Shown piece after piece: positions 6,467 to 12,402 of a DNA stretch of 12,402 nucleotides; the first letter of the stretch is position 1, and each line of letters opens with the position of its first letter. Location: the NCBI GenBank assembly GCA_023252115.1, contig JAHEXM010000003.1, positions 6,853-19,254 of the forward strand, read 5' to 3'. Below the pieces are notes generated by a model, which did not search any database, was not told the origin of the DNA, and saw nothing but the letters and a program-made list of their open reading frames with translations. The position numbers and the translations under genes are program-made. This stretch comes from Micrococcales bacterium. GTDB taxonomy: Bacteria; Actinomycetota; Actinomycetes; S36-B12; UBA10799.

Positions 6467-7842
6467 CCTGAACTCGCTGTCCGCGCAGCAATGACCGCTG
6501 CCGCTCGTTTGCCCGGCAGATAGTTGGCGAACATGTATCCCTCGAGGCGCGGAACCAACACCCGAACAACTTGCACGGGATCGCCTACCGACGTGTAGCG
6601 GTGAAAGAGCACTTGCGGCATTCCCTTGTCTCGCAAGATTCCGGTGAGCAGTTCCACGTCGCTGCACAGAGTGCCCGTGGAAAGGTCCTCACGGACAATC
6701 GGTTGGATATCAGCTATTGACGGTGCGCTCTGGTACTGGCGCGACATCAGCTGAGATGCATCGCGCCCACATCGGAAATGGTCATCGCGGGCTCCCGCGA
6801 TCAGTAGCACTCGTGACTGCGCTGCTTCGGTAACGGCGCGTACCAATGCAGTGTTTGCATCAAGGCTTGCTCCGTAGCCACCGAACGAACCTGCCCCCCC
6901 ACCCGATGACTCGGTGACTCTGCATTTATAGGTCGGCAGGCCAATGTCTCCTGTTTCGTCATAGACAGTCAGAGTCAGACCCGCTCGTTCCAGCTTGTCA
7001 ACGAGACCCACGAATGGATCTCCGCACCGCTGGCGTAGTACATCTAGGTCAAGCGAATGAGCCGGGAAGAGTTCGGTCGACGCTGCCGCAGTCATCGCAA
7101 CGGCATCGCGCTCCATCACCTCGGTCAATCCAGAAAGCACTGCTTCGACAACGTTGTTACCGCTGGCCAGTCCGTTCGAGGAGCACATATGCGTATGGGA
7201 GATTCGTTTGGCACCTACTTTCCACGGCAAGCCGACAATGTCGGCCGGAGCCAACACCTGTGCTCCATCGCTGACGTCAGTCATTGGTGTCCACTGGATT
7301 TGTAGGCGGCTATTCCACAGATTGCCGCGATTCATCGGCAAGTCTTGCGGCGCGACATGGGGGATGCCGTCGGCCTGGAGCTCCTCTTCAGACGCCAGGA
7401 TGCGCGTGATCAGAGTGTCTTCCCAATATGTTTGCTCGATCGCTTCCATCATCGCGCCGATTCGGCTGGCTTGCGGTGTCACCCCTTTCCCGCTGCCATT
7501 GGATAGCGACTTGCCTGCTGGCTTGTGTGCGGTATGAACGGGAATGCCGACACGATCAAGAAAGGTCAAGTGAGCAACCCGAGTTATTCCATAGTCACTG
7601 AGATACGGCTCGACTCGGCGCATTGAATCTTCGGGTGTACTGGTTCGCAGTGCAGCACCGGGATCAGCAATGATCTTGGTTGCTTGTGCAAGTTCATCGG
7701 GGCTACCGAGTGCGGACCATTCGACAGACCCGGGAGTAGTTGTGCCAGGTCGCAATGCCTCTTGTGTGTCTGCAGCAACCACCATGGACGTACTAAAACA
7801 TGCGGACTCAGTCCAGTCATTTCGAACCGCCCCCTCCCGCAA
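6463..7842 (-). CDS. YcaO-domain protein, TfuA-associated (thioamidation) type
   Basis: A protein of up to 459 residues. YcaO enzymes use ATP to activate a backbone amide oxygen, making azolines, amidines or, with TfuA, thioamides. Visible motifs: GKGVTPQASRIGAMMEAIEQ (118-137, with the ATP/Mg-binding Glu residues), SSNGLASGN (221-229), LTEVMERDA (239-247), and RAVTEAAQSRVLLIAGARDD (335-354). The ending VPRLEGYMFANYLPGKRAAA (430-449) is like that of TfuA-linked YcaOs; there is no Pro-rich C-terminus of the azoline-forming type. The start is uncertain. The first in-frame start is TTG at 7842, 21 bp after the LanM stop and without a Shine-Dalgarno sequence; the next is ATG at 7783-7785. The conserved domain begins only near residue 70, so either start fits. 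It lies in the same frame as the LanM gene and overlaps the TfuA gene by ATGA. Confidence 0.93.
   Translation of the reverse strand: MREGAVRNDWTESACFSTSMVVAADTQEALRPGTTTPGSVEWSALGSPDELAQATKIIADPGAALRTSTPEDSMRRVEPYLSDYGITRVAHLTFLDRVGIPVHTAHKPAGKSLSNGSGKGVTPQASRIGAMMEAIEQTYWEDTLITRILASEEELQADGIPHVAPQDLPMNRGNLWNSRLQIQWTPMTDVSDGAQVLAPADIVGLPWKVGAKRISHTHMCSSNGLASGNNVVEAVLSGLTEVMERDAVAMTAAASTELFPAHSLDLDVLRQRCGDPFVGLVDKLERAGLTLTVYDETGDIGLPTYKCRVTESSGGGAGSFGGYGASLDANTALVRAVTEAAQSRVLLIAGARDDHFRCGRDASQLMSRQYQSAPSIADIQPIVREDLSTGTLCSDVELLTGILRDKGMPQVLFHRYTSVGDPVQVVRVLVPRLEGYMFANYLPGKRAAAVIAARTASSG
7827..7838 (-). promoter_or_regulatory. Strong Shine-Dalgarno-like sequence misplaced for the YcaO gene
   Basis: The minus-strand sequence GGGAGGGGGCGG is the best ribosome-binding match in the operon. 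It lies inside the annotated YcaO start region, just after the TTG at 7842. The first ATG after it (7818-7820) is out of frame with YcaO, and the in-frame ATG at 7785 is about 40 nt away. It may promote re-initiation after the LanM stop, or mean nothing. Confidence 0.3.
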
Positions 7843-7863
7843 ACGATGAAGTAGCTTGAGTGG

Positions 7864-10629
7864 TTACTGCCCTGTTAGCAGGCTCGGCAGTTCAAAAGCC
7901 GGATCTGCAGCAGCCAACGCGTACAAGACGCCACTGATCCCGTGGAAGAGGCCGAGCGCTTGAAGCGGCGAGTTCTGCGGAACGCCGAGTCGCAGTCGAT
8001 GCTCGACTGCCCTGCTCGACATCTTCGCAATGGCAGCGGCGTACTCAGTATCGGGCGGCTGCCGTTCAACCCTTCCCTGAAGACGCAGCGACTCTGCTCG
8101 CCCAGCCAGACCACCTTGGAACATGTCGCCACCTTGAGTCAGTGGCAGATCGTCCTGGATCTCTAGTACCGACGAATAGGCATTGACCATCGGCGGCGGT
8201 ATCTGCGATTTCAGATCGGACAGTCCCCGCTCAATCATTGATCGGGATTCTTCTGTTTCGGCCAGTTCCAAGCAGATCCCCCAGCCAATTTGGAGGCCCG
8301 AGATTCCGCTTGGACCCTCGATACCGCGCAGTTGCACCAGGCGATCGAACCGTGCGATCCCATCCACAACAGCCGTGCGCAGAATTGAGCGAGCCATATC
8401 TTCGACGTCGGCATCACGCAGTGTCTTAGCCGCCGCGAACATCGCAACCGCGACGCCGGTCAAACCATCTTCGTAGGTAGACCCCAATGGTCCGATCCCC
8501 CACTGTTGCGGACTCAACGACTTGAGCCCAACAAGCCGAGACCAATCGGCAGTGGATTCGACGGCTTCCGATATTTGGTCCGTCAACACTCGACACGCTT
8601 GCCTTCGAATACCTTCGTGGGCCAACGACTCATCACTCGGCGCCGGTGAATCAGTTGCGGTGTCGCTCATTTGCAATTCGAGAGTGCTGTGCCGAATGCG
8701 CGGTTCGGATACTGCGAGAGAAGTCTGGAGGTATCGACGTTGACGAAAGTGTTCGGCCGACGTCATGGCTGACAAACGTCTTTTGACGCGTTCGGCTGCT
8801 GATTCGCGAAATGTCATCATGCGCACGCCAGCTTCGTTGCGCAGGTCAGACTGCGAGCTACGCAGCGTGAACAATGGAATGTCACCGACCTCCATTTGTT
8901 CGCGTTCCGCTTCAACCAACGCGAGCGTTTCCGCACTGTCGCGTCGGGTCAGGATGTAGCGCGCGAGTCGCTCAAGGTGCATGGATCGGTCGAGCCCGTC
9001 GCTCAGTAGGACCGGTCTTATTGAAGTCTCGAGGATCGTGATGTACGTCGACGTCATCCGCAGCACTGCACGAACTTGCACATCACCGAAGTCTTTGAGT
9101 GGACCACTTTCGCCTGCCAGTTCGACGCCGTCCTGTTCGAGAATCGCCAAAGCCCGATCAAAGCCGGCCAACAATGCGTCGACGTGGTCGCATGCTCGGG
9201 TAGGAGTTCCAAATGAATCCAACAGATCGCTTCGGCGCTGGAGTCCTTTTCCTTTCATCTCGACAAGATGAGCCGTCGAGGTTCCCGCACCCACCCACTC
9301 GAGTCGAGGACGGCGCGGCTGAATCGCGCTTTCGGCCGAACCCAAGGCGGAAAGGTCACGAACGAAGGGGCCCTTCCCTTTCCATCGCGGCACGAGCTGA
9401 GTGTCCAGAACCGAATCGCCTGGTCGATACATCAACGCCATCAGCGCATCGTCACTTGCGGTTTCGGCTTCGGAAAACATCAACGGTTGCAAAATGGTCT
9501 CGGCATCAATGACGACTGGTCGCGGCCCATTGGCGACAAGGTTCTCCGTCGTGCAGTCGGTCGCTCCAAGTGCAAACAGCACGGCGGCCAACGATCCGCA
9601 CCGGCGATAGAAGAGTTCAACTTCGGCCGCATTCGTGGCTGGTTGGGTTTCGACCTTCTCAACCCAGCCGTAACCGCTTGCCGGTAAAACGTTGAGCGGC
9701 TGACCAAGGTCGGCTTGGCGAGCATTCATCCAGCCACACACACTTGCGAACAGTGCCTCGGCAGTTACGTCCTTCGGCTTATAGATGATGTGTGTTTGCA
9801 CACCGGAATCGTCGACGAATACGCAATCGGCAACGCTTGCATGTCCGTTGTGAGAATCCGACAGTCCAAGAGTGACGCGGTGAAGCCGAACCAGCTGCTG
9901 ACCAAAACACTCGTTGATGGCGTGAAGGTCACTCGCTGCGCGGCTAAGAAGCTCAACGCTGCGGTCGACCCACAGTTGCATGGTCGTTCCGACCAGGCGT
10001 GCAAGTGCCGGGTATCCCACCCATAAATCAACTAACCCGTCGACCCGCTGCTTGGCTACCCAGCTTTGCCACGAATTGCCTTGCTGCGACTCACTGGCGA
10101 TCAAGGCCGCCATTCGGTGTTCGACGTCGACACAAGCTTGCACGAGTCTGGCAAGTTCATGCTGTAGGTGAATCGTCAGATCGGCTGTCAGCAACTTGTA
10201 CTGCGGCGCCGAGAGTTCGCCGCGGCGTTCGGTCAGTCTGGACAGCGCGGCTGCAACCAACGGGTTGAGCAGATCGGGCAAAGCTTCCGGCGTTTCATCA
10301 AGAAACTGTTGGTCGATGTCGCAGTTCGAATCTTGGTCTGCCGCCTCGACCAAGAACTCACACCAAGTCGGAAGCGGCAAACCAGAGACGTCTGGTTCTG
10401 CTAAACACTGCGGCAGGTCCATGGCCGTCAGACCAAGGAACGCCAAACGTTTGATGAACTGCACCTCGTTGCTGTCGGCTGCGACTTTCGCCCAAATCGA
10501 AGCTGCGTCTGGGTCGAGTGATCCGCTATCGACAGTGGAATTGCTTCGGTATGCCGCAAGTCGCTCAGAGAGATTTGATGCGCGAGCAACTATCGCTTCC
10601 CAGACGTCTTGTCCGTCGGCGATAGGCAT
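7864..10629 (-). CDS. LanM-type (class II) lanthipeptide synthetase with degenerate cyclase domain
   Basis: A 921-residue protein; LanM enzymes are normally about 1,000 or more. LanM phosphorylates Ser/Thr of a precursor, eliminates phosphate to give dehydro residues, then cyclises Cys onto them. Dehydratase motifs are present: LSDSHNG (256-262, Asp258, His260), IIYKPK (Lys284), TDCTTEN (357-363), VIDAETIL (Asp375, Glu377), VRAVLRMTSTY (Arg520, Thr526) and VGDIPLFTLR (581-590). The usual DxHxEN motif reads Asp-Cys-Thr-Thr-Glu-Asn, with Thr360 in place of His. The C-terminal LanC-like part starts near residue 680: STYEDGLTGVAVAM (717-730), then FQGGLAG (837-843) where CHG is expected, and the family ending LFHGISGVLYALAAADP (894-910). 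WCxG and CHG are absent; Cys785 is the only cysteine after residue 679, so the zinc site is lost. The ATG at 10627-10629 is preceded by TAGCCT with 6-nt spacing. Confidence 0.93.
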   Translation of the reverse strand: MPIADGQDVWEAIVARASNLSERLAAYRSNSTVDSGSLDPDAASIWAKVAADSNEVQFIKRLAFLGLTAMDLPQCLAEPDVSGLPLPTWCEFLVEAADQDSNCDIDQQFLDETPEALPDLLNPLVAAALSRLTERRGELSAPQYKLLTADLTIHLQHELARLVQACVDVEHRMAALIASESQQGNSWQSWVAKQRVDGLVDLWVGYPALARLVGTTMQLWVDRSVELLSRAASDLHAINECFGQQLVRLHRVTLGLSDSHNGHASVADCVFVDDSGVQTHIIYKPKDVTAEALFASVCGWMNARQADLGQPLNVLPASGYGWVEKVETQPATNAAEVELFYRRCGSLAAVLFALGATDCTTENLVANGPRPVVIDAETILQPLMFSEAETASDDALMALMYRPGDSVLDTQLVPRWKGKGPFVRDLSALGSAESAIQPRRPRLEWVGAGTSTAHLVEMKGKGLQRRSDLLDSFGTPTRACDHVDALLAGFDRALAILEQDGVELAGESGPLKDFGDVQVRAVLRMTSTYITILETSIRPVLLSDGLDRSMHLERLARYILTRRDSAETLALVEAEREQMEVGDIPLFTLRSSQSDLRNEAGVRMMTFRESAAERVKRRLSAMTSAEHFRQRRYLQTSLAVSEPRIRHSTLELQMSDTATDSPAPSDESLAHEGIRRQACRVLTDQISEAVESTADWSRLVGLKSLSPQQWGIGPLGSTYEDGLTGVAVAMFAAAKTLRDADVEDMARSILRTAVVDGIARFDRLVQLRGIEGPSGISGLQIGWGICLELAETEESRSMIERGLSDLKSQIPPPMVNAYSSVLEIQDDLPLTQGGDMFQGGLAGRAESLRLQGRVERQPPDTEYAAAIAKMSSRAVEHRLRLGVPQNSPLQALGLFHGISGVLYALAAADPAFELPSLLTGQ

Positions 10630-10635
10630 TCCTGC

Positions 10636-10641
10636 AGGCTA
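10636..10641 (-). promoter_or_regulatory. -10 hexamer TAGCCT, leaderless arrangement, for the LanM-YcaO-TfuA operon
   Basis: On the minus strand TAGCCT is followed by GCAGGA and then ATG of the LanM gene. This repeats exactly the hexamer and 6-nt spacing seen before the HAD gene. GGA abuts the ATG too closely to work as a normal Shine-Dalgarno sequence. No convincing -35 box is visible. Confidence 0.45.
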
Positions 10642-10666
10642 CCGTCGCGGTGGATCAACGGCAGGC

Positions 10667-10676
10667 CTTGGCCAAG
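10667..10676. repeat. 10-bp perfect palindrome CTTGGCCAAG upstream of the LanM gene
   Basis: A self-complementary CTTGGCCAAG lies 38 bp upstream of the LanM start codon, in the 107-bp divergent region. It could be a regulator half of the operator area described next. A palindrome of this length can also occur by chance. Confidence 0.25.
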
Positions 10677-10688
10677 CCACGTATTCGG

Positions 10689-10711
10689 GTGATCACCAAT
10701 CGGCGATCACG
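10689..10711. promoter_or_regulatory. Candidate operator: paired GATCAC sites between LanM and the four-helix protein gene
   Basis: The self-complementary GTGATCAC (10689-10696) is followed by CGATCACG (10704-10711). GATCAC thus appears twice as a direct repeat 14 bp apart, and GTGATC/GATCAC form a 6-bp inverted repeat (10689-10694, 10705-10710). It lies just upstream of the -10 box of the plus-strand gene and about 60-80 bp upstream of the LanM start, where one regulator could control both. Confidence 0.35.
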
Positions 10712-10723
10712 TCGCTTGCTCCC

Positions 10724-10729
10724 TAGAAT
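10724..10729 (+). promoter_or_regulatory. -10 hexamer TAGAAT, leaderless arrangement, for the four-helix membrane protein
   Basis: TAGAAT is followed by seven bases (CGGTGTT) and the GTG at 10737. There is no Shine-Dalgarno sequence. This is the classic leaderless spacing and helps choose GTG 10737 over the upstream GTG at 10650. Confidence 0.55.
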
Positions 10730-10736
10730 CGGTGTT

Positions 10737-11186
10737 GTGACTCAACAAGAACAGGTAGCTGAAGTGGCGCCGAAACCTAAGCGACCGTGGAACGTCACGC
10801 TCGTTGCAATTGTCGGAATTATTCTGTCCGCATTTGGACTCTTTAGTGGCATCGCTGAAGCCGCATTCAGTGGCAACGTCACCGAGCAAACGACTTCAGG
10901 CCAAAGCAAGTCAGTGTTGTTAGTGCTCGGCATCGTTTTCTCGTTGATAGCGCTAGCAAGCATTATCCTGTGGTTTGGCTTCCTCAGGGGCAACCGCGTC
11001 ATTCGCATCATCCTGACAGTCTTTGTGGTGCTGCACATGGTGGTCTCGGTAATCGCAATAGTAGCGATTGATGCAACTACCAATCGAATTAGTTTCAGCG
11101 CGGTCATCGTTGTAGAAATCGTGATTCTGCTGCTGATGTTTGTGGGTCAACGGACAAAGGACTTCTTCGCGAAACGGCCCGAGTAA
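10737..11186 (+). CDS. Small four-helix membrane protein, function unknown
   Basis: A 149-residue protein with a short basic-proline N-terminus (APKPKRPWN) and four hydrophobic helices at about residues 19-42, 58-82, 88-111 and 118-137. A charged tail (GQRTKDFFAKRPE) follows. I do not recognise a family. The start is taken as GTG 10737 because a TAGAAT -10 box lies 7 nt upstream. An in-frame GTG at 10650 would add 29 basic, non-hydrophobic residues and would run through the putative operator. It diverges from the LanM operon and shares its promoter region, so regulation together with the RiPP genes, or an immunity role, is conceivable but unsupported. The TAA stop sits in the loop of a strong hairpin. 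Confidence 0.8.
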   Translation: MTQQEQVAEVAPKPKRPWNVTLVAIVGIILSAFGLFSGIAEAAFSGNVTEQTTSGQSKSVLLVLGIVFSLIALASIILWFGFLRGNRVIRIILTVFVVLHMVVSVIAIVAIDATTNRISFSAVIVVEIVILLLMFVGQRTKDFFAKRPE

Positions 11187-11203
11187 AGGGCCGCTCCGCG
11201 AAG
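11165..11203. terminator. Long two-stem hairpin between convergent genes
   Basis: The outer arms CTTCGCG (11165-11171) and CGCGAAG (11197-11203) pair over 7 bp. The inner arms CGGCCC (11175-11180) and GGGCCG (11188-11193) pair over 6 bp around a 7-nt loop holding the TAA stop of the four-helix gene. A 3-by-3 internal loop separates the stems. No T-run follows. It most likely ends both this gene and the convergent lipoprotein gene. Confidence 0.6.
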
Positions 11204-11221
11204 TCGGTCATCCGTCCAGAG

Positions 11222-11845
11222 TTACTTTGCAGTTGTCGGATCAATCGTGACGAACGTGTTTCCATTGTGTGTTTCTAGGTTGAAAAAGCCCGCGGTCGAT
11301 GGCGACTTCTTACCCTGAGCGTCTACGTACGAGAAGGCCTTGTCGTAGGGACTCGTTCCACCGCCGCGCAACGACCAACCCTGCAATGCGTCATTTGCGT
11401 TGTAGTAAGCGTCGAGCGGAACTGTCACGAGTGTCTGCGCCTTTGCCTGTGGGCTCGCGACTGCATTGACAGTGAGAGTGAATGGGTTGCCATTGGCCCT
11501 GGGGTTCGGCGCCAACATGACGCGTGCCTCTTGGTGTGGCTGAAGGGTTAGGTTCTGCAACCCTTCAGGATGCGCGTGATCCGGGCGATCGGTGCCTTCC
11601 CAGTCAAAGCTGTCGACCGCCCCGACCTTTGTTGTCACGGGGAATGCCATGTTGTTGGTAATCGAAAACTCGAACTTGTAGTTGTTGCTCGCTTGACGAT
11701 CGGAACTTGAACTCGCGTCGACGGAAGCTGGTGCTGAGGTGTTGCTCGAACATGCACCCAGGGCGACCACACCAAGTGCGGCGACGCCAACTGCGGCTGC
11801 GAACTTTGTACGCTTACGGATCGGGTTGCGGGTTTCAGTGTTCAC
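11222..11845 (-). CDS. Secreted lipoprotein of unknown function
   Basis: A 207-residue protein with a lipoprotein signal peptide: basic residues in RNPIRKRTK, a hydrophobic stretch (FAAAVGVAALGVVALG), and lipobox LGAC with Cys32 as the lipidated residue. After a Ser/Ala-rich linker (residues 33-53) the mature part is beta-rich in appearance (YKFEFSITNNMAFPVTTKVG, then QNLTLQPHQEARVML and NPFTLTVNAVASP). This would fit a small extracytoplasmic beta-sandwich, but I do not recognise the family. The start is the GTG at 11843-11845, preceded by AGGAG four bases upstream. It faces the four-helix protein gene tail to tail and diverges from cdd. Confidence 0.85.
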   Translation of the reverse strand: MNTETRNPIRKRTKFAAAVGVAALGVVALGACSSNTSAPASVDASSSSDRQASNNYKFEFSITNNMAFPVTTKVGAVDSFDWEGTDRPDHAHPEGLQNLTLQPHQEARVMLAPNPRANGNPFTLTVNAVASPQAKAQTLVTVPLDAYYNANDALQGWSLRGGGTSPYDKAFSYVDAQGKKSPSTAGFFNLETHNGNTFVTIDPTTAK

Positions 11846-11890
11846 GGTTCTCCTATGTCAGGTGGGGTTTGCTGTGTGGGAGATATACCC

Positions 11891-11901
11891 GGACACTGTC
11901 C
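11891..11901. promoter_or_regulatory. Palindrome GGACACTGTCC in the lipoprotein promoter region
   Basis: GGACA and TGTCC flank one central base. On the minus strand the palindrome lies just upstream of TATATC (11882-11887), a possible -10 box about 40 bp before the lipoprotein GTG, so a protein bound there would overlap the promoter. No known regulator box is matched with confidence. Confidence 0.3.
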
Positions 11902-12051
11902 TAAATAAACATAGCTGCACCGAGTATTTGAAGTCTCGATGCCAGGCCATTTCCTGATGGTCCGCGATTCCGGACGACGGCGCATGGACGGGCAACCCAG
12001 ATGGCGCAGCGCTTAGGCTCGCGCAAAAGCGGCCACAACGATGGAGAACGA

Positions 12052-12402
12052 ATGTCCGAGATTTCAGACGCAGACTGGAATGAACTGAAAGCGGCAGCTA
12101 CCGCCGCGATGGAACGGGCCTACGCGCCTTACTCCAATTTCAAGGTTGGCGTGGCTGGCATCGCAGACGACGGACGAATTGTCACTGGGTGCAATGTCGA
12201 GAACGCCTCGTATGGGCTAGCTATGTGCGCCGAGTGCAGCATGGTGGGGCATTTGCTGATGAGTGGCGGCGGCAAACTTGTTGCTGCTTGGTGCGTGGAT
12301 CAGCGCGGCGAATCACTAATGCCGTGCGGCCGATGCCGCCAATTGCTGTGGGAACACGGCGGTGCAAACATGAAGCTAATGACGCCCGAAGGCATCTGGA
12401 CG
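12052..12402 (+). CDS. cdd: Cytidine deaminase, 3' end cut by the window
   Basis: The first 117 codons of a zinc cytidine deaminase, which converts cytidine and deoxycytidine to uridine forms in pyrimidine salvage. Family proteins are about 130 residues, so only the last few are missing. Motifs seen: AYAPYSNFKVGVAG (substrate-side segment), NVENASYGL, the zinc/catalytic motif MCAEC (Cys59 zinc ligand, Glu61 proton shuttle) and PCGRCRQ (Cys92 and Cys95 zinc ligands). The CAEC form, with Cys after Glu where many bacteria have Arg, is one I associate with actinobacteria. The ATG at 12052 is preceded by GGAG five bases upstream. TAGGCT at 12014-12019 is a possible -10 box. Confidence 0.95.
   Translation, partial: MSEISDADWNELKAAATAAMERAYAPYSNFKVGVAGIADDGRIVTGCNVENASYGLAMCAECSMVGHLLMSGGGKLVAAWCVDQRGESLMPCGRCRQLLWEHGGANMKLMTPEGIWT

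Noticed and set aside
6467..6667. Longer TfuA start inside the YcaO gene, adding 67 residues
   Set aside because: The added residues are Arg/Ser-rich with no TfuA similarity, and they overlap the conserved YcaO C-terminus. The ATG at 6466 directly precedes the TfuA core and forms an ATGA overlap.
6894..6900. Run of seven C (poly-G on the coding strand) in YcaO as a phase-variation tract
   Set aside because: It encodes the Ser-Ser-Gly-Gly-Gly stretch, and seven bases is short. The frame is intact and there is no sign of a contingency locus.
7584..7820. 78-codon out-of-frame ORF inside YcaO with a good Shine-Dalgarno sequence
   Set aside because: The composition looks like a frame shadow of YcaO (many His, Pro and Ser, no domain). 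Kept only as a note on the odd ribosome-binding site.
5285..10404. Many plus-strand ORFs across the TfuA, YcaO and LanM genes
   Set aside because: All lie opposite well-supported genes with recognisable domains. Their compositions are Arg/Ser/Pro-rich, as expected of shadows.
10650..10736. GTG at 10650 as start of the four-helix protein
   Set aside because: It would place the palindromes and the TAGAAT box inside the coding region and add a basic, Arg-rich N-terminus. GTG 10737 fits a leaderless start.
1..12402. tRNA, rRNA, CRISPR array, insertion sequence or transposase
   Set aside because: No cloverleaf, regularly spaced repeats, terminal inverted repeats with a transposase, or target duplications were seen on reading both strands.

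Overview
The window looks like chromosomal DNA of an actinobacterium. GC content is moderate, roughly mid-50s percent by eye. GTG starts are frequent. Several genes have a TAnnnT hexamer only 6-7 nt before the start codon, the usual sign of leaderless actinobacterial transcripts. The cytidine deaminase has the CAEC active-site variant that I associate with actinobacteria. I cannot assign a lineage below phylum.

Layout. Positions 2-346 hold the 3' end of a PQ-loop (SemiSWEET-like) membrane protein cut by the window edge. A YtcJ-type amidohydrolase (463-2106, minus) diverges from a six-helix ABC-2-permease-like membrane protein (2218-3012, plus). A HAD phosphatase (3028-3711, minus) diverges from a DUF1275/YoaK-family membrane protein (3838-4581, plus). 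From 4723 to 10629 lies a ribosomally made peptide (RiPP) locus. On the right are a small four-helix membrane protein (10737-11186, plus), a lipoprotein (11222-11845, minus), and the start of a cytidine deaminase gene (12052 to the end, plus).

The RiPP locus is the centre of interest. A minus-strand operon encodes a LanM-type lanthipeptide synthetase (921 aa), a TfuA-associated YcaO protein and a TfuA protein. The YcaO and TfuA genes overlap by ATGA. The LanM and YcaO genes lie in the same frame, separated by one TAA. Facing the operon is a small plus-strand gene (4723-4944) for a 73-residue peptide with a Nif11-like leader, a Gly-Gly-Gly motif and an Ala-rich Ser/Thr-bearing tail with no cysteine.

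Three observations agree with each other. The LanM keeps most dehydratase motifs. Its C-terminal cyclase half is about 150-200 residues short and has lost every recognisable zinc ligand. The only candidate substrate has no Cys with which to form a lanthionine. YcaO plus TfuA is the known enzyme pair for backbone thioamidation. The parsimonious reading is a pathway to a ring-free, dehydrated and thioamidated (thioamitide-like) peptide that recruits a degenerate LanM as its dehydratase. I do not recognise this combination as a characterised class, but I could not search for precedents. No dedicated peptidase or ABC exporter is visible in the window.
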